From: Osmia lignaria lignaria | Taxonomy: Eukaryota > Arthropoda > Insecta > Hymenoptera > Megachilidae | Direction of reading: 5' to 3' | Assembly: GCF_051020975.1 (NCBI RefSeq) | Contig: NW_027478165.1 | Span: forward strand, 402,001-466,000 | DNA length: 64,000 nucleotides | Shown here: positions 46,029 through 57,613 of the stretch, piece after piece | Position numbering within the stretch: position 1 is the first letter of the stretch | Layout: every line of letters begins with the position of its first letter | The notes under the pieces: model-generated | Databases searched by the model: none | What the model was told of the DNA's origin: nothing | Seen by the model: the letters and a program-made list of their open reading frames with translations, nothing else | Position numbers and translations under genes: made by a program

Positions 46029-48282
46029 GCCCCTTCCCTTGAGATAAATCTGCAAATATCTCGGAAACGAAGCGAGCTATGGCAAAATGATAAGAGACCT
46101 TTTTTGTAGAGAATTATGTTTCCTACAATTTATGTTCTATGATATTTTTTGATCAGAAGCGTAGTTTTCGAGATATATCGAGATATTTAAAAGTTCCGAA
46201 GCCGCACCAACATAATAGAGATACAGAAACACCGTGGCCCCTTTCGTTGAGATAACTCTGCACTAGTGCGAGCCGCAAATGCCACTTCCAGCTTAGCTGT
46301 GCAGAAGAAGAACAAGAAGAAGAAGAAATATCTCGAAATATGTCCGTCAGGCCCCTTCCCTTGAGATAAATCTGCAAATATCTCGGAAACGAAGCGAGCA
46401 ATGGCAAAATGTTAAGAGACGTTTTTTGTAGAGAATTATGTTTCCTACAATTTATGTTGTATGATATTTTTTGATCAGAAGCGTAGTTTTCGAGATATAT
46501 CGAGATATTTAAAAGTTCCGAAGCCGCACCAACATAATAGAGATACAGAAACACCGTGGCCCCTTTCTTTGAGATAACTCTGCACTAGTGCGCGCCGCAA
46601 ATGCCACTTCCAGCTTAGCTGTGCAGAAGAAGAACAACAAGAGGAAGAAATATCTCGAAATATGTCCGTCCGGCCCCTTCCCTTGAGATGTATCTGCAAA
46701 TATCTCGGAAACGAAGCGAGCTATGGCAAAATGTTAAGAATCCTTTTTTGTAGAGAATTAAGTTTCCTACTTTTTATGTTCTATGATATTTTTTGATCAG
46801 ATGCGTAGTTCTCGAGATATATCAAGATATTTAAAAGTTCCGAATCCGCACCAACATAATAGAGATACAGAAACACCGTGGCCCCTTTCTTTGAGATAAC
46901 TCTGCACTAGTGCGAGCCGCAAATGCCACTTCCAGCTTAGCTGTGCAGAAGAAGAACAACAAGAAGAAGAAATATCTCGAAATATGTCCGTCAGGTACCT
47001 TCCCTTGAGATAAATCTGCAAATATCTCGGAAACGAAGCGAGCTATGGCAAAATGTTAAGAGACCTTTTTTGTAGAGAATTAAGTTTCCTACTTTTTATG
47101 TTCTATGATATTTTTTGATCAGATGCGTAGTTCTCGAGATATATCAAGATATTTAAAAGTTCCGAAGCCGCACCAACATAATAGAGATACAGAAACACCG
47201 TGGCCCCTTTCTTTGAGATAACTCTGCACTAGTGCGAGCCGCAAATGCCACTTCCAGCTTAGCTGTGCAGAAGAAGAACAACAAGAAGAAGAAATATCTC
47301 GAAATATGTCCGTCAGGTACCTTCCCTTGGGATAAATCTGCAAATATCTCGGAAACGAAGCGAGCTATGGCAAAATGTTAAGAGACCTTTTTTGTAGAGA
47401 ATTAAGTTTTCTACTTTTTATGTTCTATGATATTTTTTGATCAGATGCGTAGTTCTCGAGATATATCAAGATATTTAAAAGTTCCGAAGCCGCACCAACA
47501 TAATAGAGATACAGAAACACCGTGGCCCCTTTCTTTGAGATAACTCTGCACTATTGCGAGCTGCAAACGCCACTTCCAGCTTAGCTGTGCAGAAGAAGAA
47601 CAACAAGAAGAAGAAATATCTCGAAATATGTCCGTCAGGCCCCTTCCCTTGAGATAAATCTGCAAATATCTCGGAAACGAAGCGAGCTATGGCAAAATGA
47701 TAAGAGACCTTTTTTGTAGAGAATTATGTTTCCTACAATTTATGTTCTATGATATTTTTTGATCAGAAGCGTAGTTTTCGAGATATATCAAGATATTTAA
47801 AAGTTCCGAAGCCGCACCAACATAATAGAGATACAGAAACACCGTGGCCCCTTTCTTTGAGATAACTCTGCACTAGTGCGAGCCGCAAATGCCACTTCCA
47901 GCTTAGCTGTGCAGAAGAAGAACAACAAGAAGAAGAAATATCTCGAAATATGTCCGTCAGGCCCCTTCCCTTGAGATAAATCTGCAAATATCTCGGAAAC
48001 GAAGCGAGCAATGGCAAAATGTTAAGAGACGTTTTTTGTAGAGAATTATGTTTCCTACAATTTATGTTCTATGATATTTTTTGATCAGAAGCGTAGTTTT
48101 CGAGATATATCGAGATATTTAAAAGTTCCGAAGCCGCACCAACATAATAGAGATACAGAAACACCGTGGCCCCTTTCTTTGAGATAACTCTGCACTAGTG
48201 CGAGCCGCAAATGCCACTTCCAGCTTAGCTGTGCAGAAGAAGAACAACAAGAAGAAGAAATATCTCGAAATATGTCCGTCAG
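46029..48282. repeat. 7-mer duplication, copy 1 (2254 bp)
   Basis: Seven monomers repeat directly downstream at exactly 7 x 322 bp. Shared markers are TTTCGTTGAG with AGAACAAGAAGAAG, ATGTTGTATGAT, GTGCGCGCCGC with AAGAGGAAG, GTCCGTCCGG with GAGATGTATC, TTAAGAATCC with CCGAATCC, AGGTACCTTCCC (twice) and CTGCAAACGCC. About five or six single-base differences are visible in 2.25 kb. Confidence 0.92.
46994..46999. other. GGTACC variant site marking a right-half subfamily
   Basis: GTCAGGCCCC has become GTCAGGTACC at the monomer junction, creating a GGTACC hexamer. It occurs again at 47316, near 49248, 49570, 51503, 55682 and 56326. I saw none in the left half. It can serve as a restriction marker for this subfamily. 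Confidence 0.85.
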
Positions 48283-50536
48283 GCCCCTTCCCTTGAGATA
48301 AATCTGCAAATATCTCGGAAACGAAGCGAGCTATGGCAAAATGATAAGAGACCTTTTTTGTAGAGAATTATGTTTCCTACAATTTATGTTCTATGATATT
48401 TTTTGATCAGAAGCGTAGTTTTCGAGATATATCGAGATATTTAAAAGTTCCGAAGCCGCACCAACATAATAGAGATACAGAAACACCGTGGCCCCTTTCG
48501 TTGAGATAACTCTGCACTAGTGCGAGCCGCAAATGCCACTTCCAGCTTAGCTGTGCAGAAGAAGAACAAGAAGAAGAAGAAATATCTCGAAATATGTCCG
48601 TCAGGCCCCTTCCCTTGAGATAAATCTGCAAATATCTCGGAAACGAAGCGAGCAATGGCAAAATGTTAAGAGACGTTTTTTGTAGAGAATTATGTTTCCT
48701 ACAATTTATGTTGTATGATATTTTTTGATCAGAAGCGTAGTTTTCGAGATATATCGAGATATTTAAAAGTTCCGAAGCCGCACCAACATAATAGAGATAC
48801 AGAAACACCGTGGCCCCTTTCTTTGAGATAACTCTGCACTAGTGCGCGCCGCAAATGCCACTTCCAGCTTAGCTGTGCAGAAGAAGAACAACAAGAGGAA
48901 GAAATATCTCGAAATATGTCCGTCCGGCCCCTTCCCTTGAGATGTATCTGCAAATATCTCGGAAAGGAAGCGAGCTATGGCAAAATGTTAAGAATCCTTT
49001 TTTGTAGAGAATTAAGTTTCCTACTTTTTATGTTCTATGATATTTTTTGATCAGATGCGTAGTTCTCGAGATATATCAAGATATTTAAAAGTTCCGAATC
49101 CGCACCAACATAATAGAGATACAGAAACACCGTGGCCCCTTTCTTTGAGATAACTCTGCACTAGTGCGAGCCGCAAATGCCACTTCCAGCTTAGCTGTGC
49201 AGAAGAAGAACAACAAGAAGAAGAAATATCTCGAAATATGTCCGTCAGGTACCTTCCCTTGAGATAAATCTGCAAATATCTCGGAAACGAAGCGAGCTAT
49301 GGCAAAATGTTAAGAGACCTTTTTTGTAGAGAATTAAGTTTCCTACTTTTTATGTTCTATGATATTTTTTGATCAGATGCGTAGTTCTCGAGATATATCA
49401 AGATATTTAAAAGTTCCGAAGCCGCACCAACATAATAGAGATACAGAAACACCGTGGCCCCTTTCTTTGAGATAACTCTGCACTAGTGCGAGCCGCAAAT
49501 GCCACTTCCAGCTTAGCTGTGCAGAAGAAGAACAACAAGAAGAAGAAATATCTCGAAATATGTCCGTCAGGTACCTTCCCTTGAGATAAATCTGCAAATA
49601 TCTCGGAAACGAAGCGAGCTATGGCAAAATGTTAAGAGACCTTTTTTGTAGAGAATTAAGTTTCCTACTTTTTATGTTCTATGATATTTTTTGATCAGAT
49701 GCGTAGTTCTCGAGATATATCAAGATATTTAAAAGTTCCGAAGCCGCACCAACATAATAGAGATACAGAAACACCGTGGCCCCTTTCTTTGAGATAACTC
49801 TGCACTATTGCGAGCTGCAAACGCCACTTCCAGCTTAGCTGTGCAGAAGAAGAACAACAAGAAGAAGAAATATCTCGAAATATGTCCGTCAGGCCCCTTC
49901 CCTTGAGATAAATCTGCAAATATCTCGGAAACGAAGCGAGCTATGGCAAAATGATAAGAGACCTTTTTTGTAGAGAATTATGTTTCCTACAATTTATGTT
50001 CTATGATATTTTTTGATCAGAAGCGTAGTTTTCGAGATATATCAAGATATTTAAAAGTTCCGAAGCCGCAACAACATAATAGAGATACAGAAACACCGTG
50101 GCCCCTTTCTTTGAGATAACTCTGCACTAGTGCGAGCCGCAAATGCCACTTCCAGCTTAGCTGTGCAGAAGAAGAACAACAAGAAGAAGAAATATCTCGA
50201 AATATGTCCGTCAGGCCCCTTCCCTTGAGATATATCTGCAAATATCTCGGAAACGAAGCGAGCAATGGCAAAATGTTAAGAGACGTTTTTTGTAGAGAAT
50301 TATGTTTCCTACAATTTATGTTCTATGATATTTTTTGATCAGAAGCGTAGTTTTCGAGATATATCGAGATATTTAAAAGTTCCGAAGCCGCACCAACATA
50401 ATAGAGATACAGAAACACCGTGGCCCCTTTCTTTGAGATAACTCTGCACTAGTGCGAGCCGCAAATGCCACTTCCAGCTTAGCTGTGCAGAAGAAGAACA
50501 ACAAGAAGAAGAAATATCTCGAAATATGTCCGTCCG
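48283..50536. repeat. 7-mer duplication, copy 2 (2254 bp)
   Basis: Tandem copy of 46029-48282. Private changes include GGAAAGGAAG (about 48963), GCCGCAACAACATAA (about 50070) and GAGATATATC (about 50228). The last unit departs from copy 1, ending GTCCGGCCCC with GAGATGTATC like the second unit, so the block end is itself recombinant. Confidence 0.9.
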
Positions 50537-51824
50537 GCCCCTTCCCTTGAGATGTATCTGCAAATATCTCGGAAACGAAGCGAGCTATGGCAAAATGTTA
50601 AGAAACCTTTTTTGTAGAGAATTAAGTTTCCTACTTTTTATGTTCTATGATATTTTTTGATCAGATGCGTAGTTCTCGAGATATATCAAGATATTTAAAA
50701 GTTCCGAATCCGCACCAACATAATAGAGATACAGAAACACCGTGGCCCCTTTCTTTGAGATAACTCTGCACTATTGCGAGCTGCAAACGCCACTTCCAGC
50801 TTAGCTGTGCAGAAGAAGAACAACAAGAAGAAGAAATATCTCGAAATATGTCCGTCAGGCCCCTTCCCTTGAGATATATCTGCAAATATCTCGGAAACGA
50901 AGCGAGCTATGGCAAAATGATAAGAGACCTTTTTTGTAGAGAATTATGTTTCCTACAATTTATGTTCTATGATATTTTTTGATCAGAAGCGTAGTTTTCG
51001 AGAGATATCGAGATATTTAAAAGTTCCGAAGCCGCACCAACATAATAGAGATACAGAAACACCGTGGCCCCTTTCTTTGAGATAACTCTGCACTAGTGCG
51101 AGCCGCAAATGCCACTTCCAGCTTAGCTGTGCAGAAGAAGAACAACAAGAAGAAGAAATATCTCGAAATATGTCCGTCAGGCCCCTTCCCTTGAGATAAA
51201 TCTGCAAATATCTCGGAAACGAAGCGAGCAATGGCAAAATGTTAAGAGACGTTTTTTGTAGAGAATTATGTTTCCTACAATTTATGTTCTATGATATTTT
51301 TTGATCAGAAGCGTAGTTTTCGAGATATATCGAGATATTTAAAAGTTCCGAAGCCGCACCAACATAATAGAGATACAGAAACACCGTGGCCCCTTTCTTT
51401 GAGATAACTCTGCACTAGTGCGAGCCGCAAATGCCACTTCCAGCTTACCTGTGCAGAAGAAGAACAACAAGAAGAAGAAATATCTCGAAATATGTCCGTC
51501 AGGTACCTTCCCTTGAGATAAATCTGCAAATATCTCGGAAACGAAGCGAGCTATGGCAAAATGTTAAGAGACCTTTTTTGTAGAGAATTAAGTTTCCTAC
51601 TTTTTATGTTCTATGATATTTTTTGATCAGATGCGTAGTTCTCGAGATATATCAAGATATTTAAAAGTTCCGAAGCCGCACCAACATAATAGAGATACAG
51701 AAACACCGTGGCCCCTTTCTTTGAGATAACTCTGCACTATTGCGAGCTGCAAATGCCACTTCCAGCTTAGCTGTGCAGAAGAAGAACAACAAGAAGAAGA
51801 AATATCTCGAAATATGTCCGTCAG
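50537..51824. repeat. Four monomers linking the 7-mer block to the next repeated segment
   Basis: Units reuse CCGAATCCGCACC with AAACGCC, GAGAGATATCGAG (private, about 51001), AGCTTACCTGTG (private, about 51444) and the AGGTACC junction. All are satellite. Confidence 0.75.
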
Positions 51825-54800
51825 GCCCCTTCCCTTGAGATAAATCTGCAAATATCTCGGAAACGAAGAGAGCTATGGCAAAATGTTAAGAGACCTTTTT
51901 TGTAGAGAATTAAGTTTCCTACTTTTAATGTTCTATGATATTTTTTCATCAGATGCGTAGTTCTCGAGATATATCAAGATATTTAAAAGTTCCGAAGCCG
52001 CACCAACATAATAGAGATACAGAAACACCGTGGCCCCTTTCTTTGAGATAACTCTGCACTAGTGCGAGCCGCAAATGCCACTTCCAGCTTAGCTGTGCAG
52101 AAGAAGAACAACAAGAAGAAGAAATATCTCGAAATATGTCCGTCAGGCCCCTTCCCTTGAGATAAATCTGCAAATATCTCGGAAACGAAGCGAGCTATGG
52201 CAAAATGTTAAGAGACCTTTTTTGTAGAGCATTAAGTTTCCTACTTTTTATGTTCTATGATATTTTTTGATCAGATGCGTAGATCTCGAGATATATCAAG
52301 ATATTTAAAAGTTCCGAAGCCGCACCAACATAATAGAGATACAGAAACACCGTGGCCCCTTTCTTTGAGATAACTCTGCACTATTGCGAGCTGCAAATGC
52401 CACTTCCAGCTTAGCTGTGCAGAAGAAGAACAACAAGAAGAAGAAATATCTCGAAATATGTCCGTCAGGCCCCTTCCCTTGAGATAAATCTGCAAATATC
52501 TCGGAAACGAAGCGAGCTATGGCAAAATGATAAGAGACCTTTTTTGTAGAGAATTATGTTTCCTACAATTTATGTTCTATGATATTTTTTGATCAGAAGC
52601 GTAGTTTTCGAGATATATCGAGATATTTAAAAGTTCCGAAGCCGCACCAACATAATAGAGATACAGAAACACCGTGGCCCCTTTCTTTGAGATAACTCTG
52701 CACTAGTGCGAGCCGCAAATGCCACTTCCAGCTTAGCTGTGCAGAAGAAGAACAACAAGAAGAAGAAATATCTCGAAATGTGTCCGTCAGGCCCCTTCCC
52801 TTGAGATAAATCTGCAAATATCTCGGAAACGAAGCGAGCAATGGCAAAATGTTAGGAGACGTTTTTTGTAGAGAATTATGTTTCCTACAATTTATGTTCT
52901 ATGATATTTTTTGATCAGAAGCGTAGTTTTCGAGATATATCGAGATATTTAAAAGTTCCGAAGCCGCACCAACATAATAGAGATACAGAAACACCGTGGC
53001 CCCTTTCTTTGAGATAACTCTGCACTAGTGCGAGCCGCAAATGCCACTTCCAGCTTAGCTGTGCAGAAGAAGCACAACAAGAAGAAGAAATATCTCGAAA
53101 TATGTCCGTCAGGCCCCTTCCCTTGAGATAAATCTGCAAATATCTCGGAAACGAAGCGAGCTATGGCAAAATGTTAAGAGACCTTTTTTGTAGAGAATTA
53201 AGTTTTCTACTTTTTATGTTCCATGATATTTTTTGATCAGATGCGTAGTTCTCGAGATATATCAAGATATTTAAAAGTTCCGAAGCCGCACCAACATAAT
53301 AGAGATACAGAAACACCGTGGCCCCTTTCTTTGAGATAACTCTGCACTAGTGCGAGCCGCAAATGCCACTTCCAGCTTAGCTGTGCAGAAGAAGAACAAC
53401 AAGAAGAAGAAATATCTCGAAATATGTCCGTTAGGCCCCTTCCCTTGAGATAAATGTGCAAATATCTCGGAAACGAAGCGAGGTATGGCAAAATGTTGAG
53501 AGACCTTTTTTGTAGAGAATTATGTTTCCTACAATTTATGTTCTATGATATTTTTTGATCAGAAGCGTAGTTTTCGAGATATATCGAGATATTTAAAAGT
53601 TCCGAAGCCGCACCAACATAATAGAGATACAGAAACACCGTGGCCCCTTTCTTTGAGATAACTCTGCACTAGTGCGAGCCGCAAATGCCACTTCCAGCTT
53701 AGCTGTGCAGAAGAAGAACAACAAGAAGAAGAAATATCTCGAAATGTGTCCGTCAGGCCCCTTCCCTTGAGATAAATCTGCAAATATCTCGGAAACGAAG
53801 CGAGCAATGGCAAAATGTTAGGAGACGTTTTTTGTAGAGAATTATGTTTCCTACAATTTATGTTCTATGATATTTTTTGATCAGAAGCGTAGTTTTCGAG
53901 ATATATCGAGATATTTAAAAGTTCCGAAGCCGCACCAACATAATAGAGATACAGAAACACCGTGGCCCCTTTCTTTGAGATAACTCTGCACTAGTGCGAG
54001 CCGCAAATGCCACTTCCAGCTTAGCTGTGCAGAAGAAGAACAACAAGAAGAAATATCTCAAAATATGTCCGTCAGGCCCCTTCCCTTGAGATGTATCTGC
54101 AAATATCTCGGAAACGAAGCGAGCTATGGCAAAATGATAAGAGACCTTTTTTGTAGAGAATTATGTTTCCTACAATTTATGTTCTATGATATTTTTTGAT
54201 CAGAAACGTAGTTTTCGAGATATATCGAGATATTTAAAAGCTCCGAAGCCGCACCAACATAATAGAGATACAGAAACACCGTGGCCCCTTTCTTTGAGAT
54301 AACTCTGCACTAGTGCGAGCCGCAAATGCCACTTCCAGCTTAGCTGTGCAGAAGAAGAACAACAAGAAGAAATATCTCGAAATATGTCCGTCAGGCCCCT
54401 TCCCTTGAGATAAATCTGCAAATATCTCGGAAACGAAGCGAGCTATGGCAAAATGTTAAGAGACCTTTTTTGTAGAGAATTAAGTTTCCTACTTTTTATG
54501 TAGTATGATATTTTTTGATCAGATGCGTAGTTCTCGAGATATACCAAGATATTTAAAAGTTCCGAAGCCGCACCAATATAATAGAGATACAGAAACACCG
54601 TGGCCCCTTTCTTTGAGATAACTCTGCACTAGTGCGAGCCGCAAATGCCACTTCCAGCTTAGCTGTGCAGAAGAAGCACAACAAGAAGAAGAAATATCTC
54701 GAAATATGTCCGTCAGGCCCCTTCCCTTGAGATAAATCTGCAAATATCTCGGAAACGAAGCGAGCTATGGCAAAATGTTAAGAGACCTTTTTTGTAGAGA

Positions 54801-54950
54801 ATTAAGTTTTCTACTTTTTATGTTCCATGATATTTTTTGATCAGATGCGTAGTTCTCGAGATATATCAAGATATTTAAAAGTTCCGAAGCCGCACCAACA
54901 TAATAGAGATACAGAAACACCGTGGCCCCTTTCTTTGAGATAACTCTGCA
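51825..54950. repeat. Long repeated segment, longer copy carrying an extra 966 bp
   Basis: 51825-52790 matches 57614-58579 (offset 5789) and 53757 to about 54950 matches 58580 to about 59773 (offset 4823). Shared rare markers are CGAAGAGAGC, TTTTTTCATCAG, AGATCTCGAG, GAAATGTGTCCG, GAGATGTATC, GATCAGAAACG with AAAAGCTCCG, GATATACCAAG and AGAAGCACAAC. The offset changes by 966 bp because three monomers here (52469-53434) are duplicated at 53435, while the other copy has them once. Confidence 0.85.
52469..53434. repeat. Nested three-monomer (966-bp) segment present only in this copy
   Basis: The unit at 52469 (GAAATGTGTCCG followed by TTAGGAGACG) recurs at 53435 with the same pair of markers. 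In the related segment at 57.6-59.8 kb the equivalent unit at 58258 leads straight into the short-GAA unit at 58580. Unequal exchange adding or removing exactly three monomers explains this. Confidence 0.8.
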
Positions 54951-57613
54951 CTAGTGCGAGCCGCAAATGCCACTTCCAGCTTAGCTGTGCAGAAGAAGAA
55001 CAACAAGAAGAAGAAATATCTCGAAATATGTCCGTTAGGCCCCTTCCCTTGAGATAAATGTGCAAATATCTCGGAAACGAAGCGAGGTATGGCAAAATGT
55101 TGAGAGACCTTTTTTGTAGAGAATTAAGTTTCCTACTATTTATGTTCTATGATATTTTTTGATCAGATGCGTAGTTCTCGAGATATATCAAGATATTTAA
55201 AAGTTCCGAAGCCGCACCAACATAATAGAGATACAGAAACACCGTGGCCCCTTTCTTTGAGATAACTCTGCACTAGTGCGAGCCGCAAATGCCACTTCCA
55301 GCTTAGCTGTGCAGAAGAAGAACAACAAGAAGAAGAAATATCTCGAAATATGTCCGTCAGGCCCCTTCCCTTGAGATAAATCTGCAAATATCTCGGAAAC
55401 GAAGAGAGCTATGGCAAAATGTTAAGAGACCTTTTTTGTAGAGAATTAAGTTTCCTACTTTTTATGTTCTATGATATTTTTTGATCAGATGCGTAGTTCT
55501 CGAGATATATCAAGATATTTAAAAGTTCCGAATCCGCACCAACATAATAGAGATACAGAAACACCGTGGCCCCTTTCTTTGAGATAACTCTGCACTAGTG
55601 CGAGCCGCAAATGCCACTTCCAGCTTAGCTGTGCAGAAGAAGAACAACAAGAAGAAGAAATATCTCGAAATATGTCCGTCAGGTACCTTCCCTTGAGATA
55701 AATCTGCAAATATCTCGGAAACGAAGCGAGCTATGGCAAAATGTTAAGAGACCTTTTTGGAGAGAATTAAGTTTCCTACTTTTTATGTTCTATGATATTT
55801 TTTGATCAGATGCGTAGTTCTCGAGATATATCAAGATATTTAAAAGTTCCGAAGCCGCACCAACATAATAGAGATACAGAAACACCGTGGCCCCTTTCTT
55901 TGAGATAACTCTGCACTATTGCGAGCTGCAAATGCCAATTCCAGCTTAGCTGTGCAGAAGAAGTACAACAAGAAGAAGAAATATCTCGAAATATGTCCGT
56001 CAGGCCCCTTCCCTTGAGATAAATCTGCAAATATCTCGGAAACGAAGCGAGCCATGGCAAAATGATAAGAGACCTTTTTTGTAGAGAATTATGTTTCCTA
56101 CAATCTATGTTCTATGATATTTTTTGATCAGAAGCGTAGTTTTCGAGATATATCGAGATATTTAAAAGTTCCGAAGCCGCACCAACATAATAGAGATACA
56201 GAAACACCGTGGCCCCTTTCTTTGAGATAACTCTGCACTAGTGCGAGCCGCAAATGCCACTTCCAGCTTAGCTGTGCAGAAGAAGAACAACAAGAAGAAG
56301 AAATATCTCGAAATATGTCCGTCAGGTACCTTCCCTTGAGATAAATCTGCAAATATCTCGGAAACGAAGCGAGCTATGGCAAAATGTTAAGAGCCCTTTT
56401 TTGTAGAGCATTAAGTTTCCTACTTTTTATGTTCTATGATATTTTTTGATCAGATGCGTAGTTCTCGAGATATATCAAGATATTTAAAAGTTCCGAAGCC
56501 GCACCAACATAATAGAGATACAGAAACACCGTGGCCCCTTTCTTTGAGATAACTCTGCACTATTGCGAGCTGCAAATGCCACTTCCAGCTTAGCTGTGCA
56601 GAAGAAGAACAACAAGAAGAAGAAATATCTCGAAATATGTCCGTCAGGCCCCTTCCCATGAGATAAATCTGCAAATATCTCGGAAACGAAGCGAGCTATG
56701 GCAAAATGATAAGAGACCTTTTTTGTAGAGAATTATGTTTCCTACAATTTATGTTCTATGATATTTTTTGATCAGAAGCGTAGTTTTCGAGATATATCGA
56801 GATATTTAAAAGTTCCGAAGCCGCACCAACATAATAGAGATACAGAAACACCGTGGCCCCTTTCTTTGAGATAACTCTGCACTAGTGCGAGCCGCAAATG
56901 CCACTTCCAGCTTAGCTGTGCAGAAGAAGAACAACAAGAAGAAGAAATATCTCGAAATATGTCCGTCAGGCCCCTTCCCTTGAGATAAATCTGCAAATAT
57001 CTCGGAAACGAAGCGAGCAATGGCAAAATGTTAAGAGACGTTTTTTGTAGAGAATTATGTTTCCTACAATTTATGTTGTATGATATTTTTTGATCAGAAG
57101 CGTAGTTTTTGAGATATATCGAGATATTTAAAAGTTCCGAAGCCGCAACAACATAATAGAGATACAGAAACACCGTGGCCCCTTTCTTTGAGATAACTCT
57201 GCACTAGTGCGAGCCGCAAATGCCACTTCCAGCTTAGCTGTGCAGAAGAAGAACAACAAGAAGAAGAAATATCTCGAAATATGTCCGTCAGGCCCCTTCC
57301 CTTGAGATAAATCTGCAAATATCTCGGAAACGAAGCGAGCTATGGCAAAATGATAAGAGACCTTTTTTGTAGAGAATTATGTTTCCTACAATTTATGTTC
57401 TATGATATTTTTTGATCAGAAGCGTAGTTTTCGAGATATATCGAGATATTTAAAAGTTCCGAAGCCGCACCAACATAATAGAGATACAGAAACACCGTGG
57501 CCCCTTTCTTTGAGATAACTCTGCACTATTGCGAGCTGCAAATGCCACTTCCAGCTTAGCTGTGCAGAAGAAGAACAACAAGAAGAAGAAATATCTCGAA
57601 ATATGTCCGTCAG
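54951..57613. repeat. Right-half monomers between the two long copies
   Basis: About eight monomers. Notable units are 55361 (CCGAATCC with AGGTACC), 55682 (321 bp because CTTTTTGGAGAG has lost a base; also GCCAATTCC and GAAGTACAAC), 56326 (AGAGCCCTTTT, GCATTAAG, CCCATGAGAT) and 56970 (GTTGTATGAT, GTAGTTTTTGAG, GCAACAACA). Confidence 0.75.

Noticed and set aside
46153..46554. 133-codon antisense frames at 46153, 48407 and 56772
   Set aside because: They arise from GCAATGGC and other point changes that remove stops between adjacent monomer frames. There is no independent sign of coding.
51930..51955. Hammerhead ribozyme core on the minus strand
   Set aside because: TTTTTTCATCAG gives CTGATGA on the reverse strand and GAAAC follows about 28 bases later, but only two monomers have it (51945 and 57734; the rest read CTGATCA) and no stem II hairpin is evident between the boxes.
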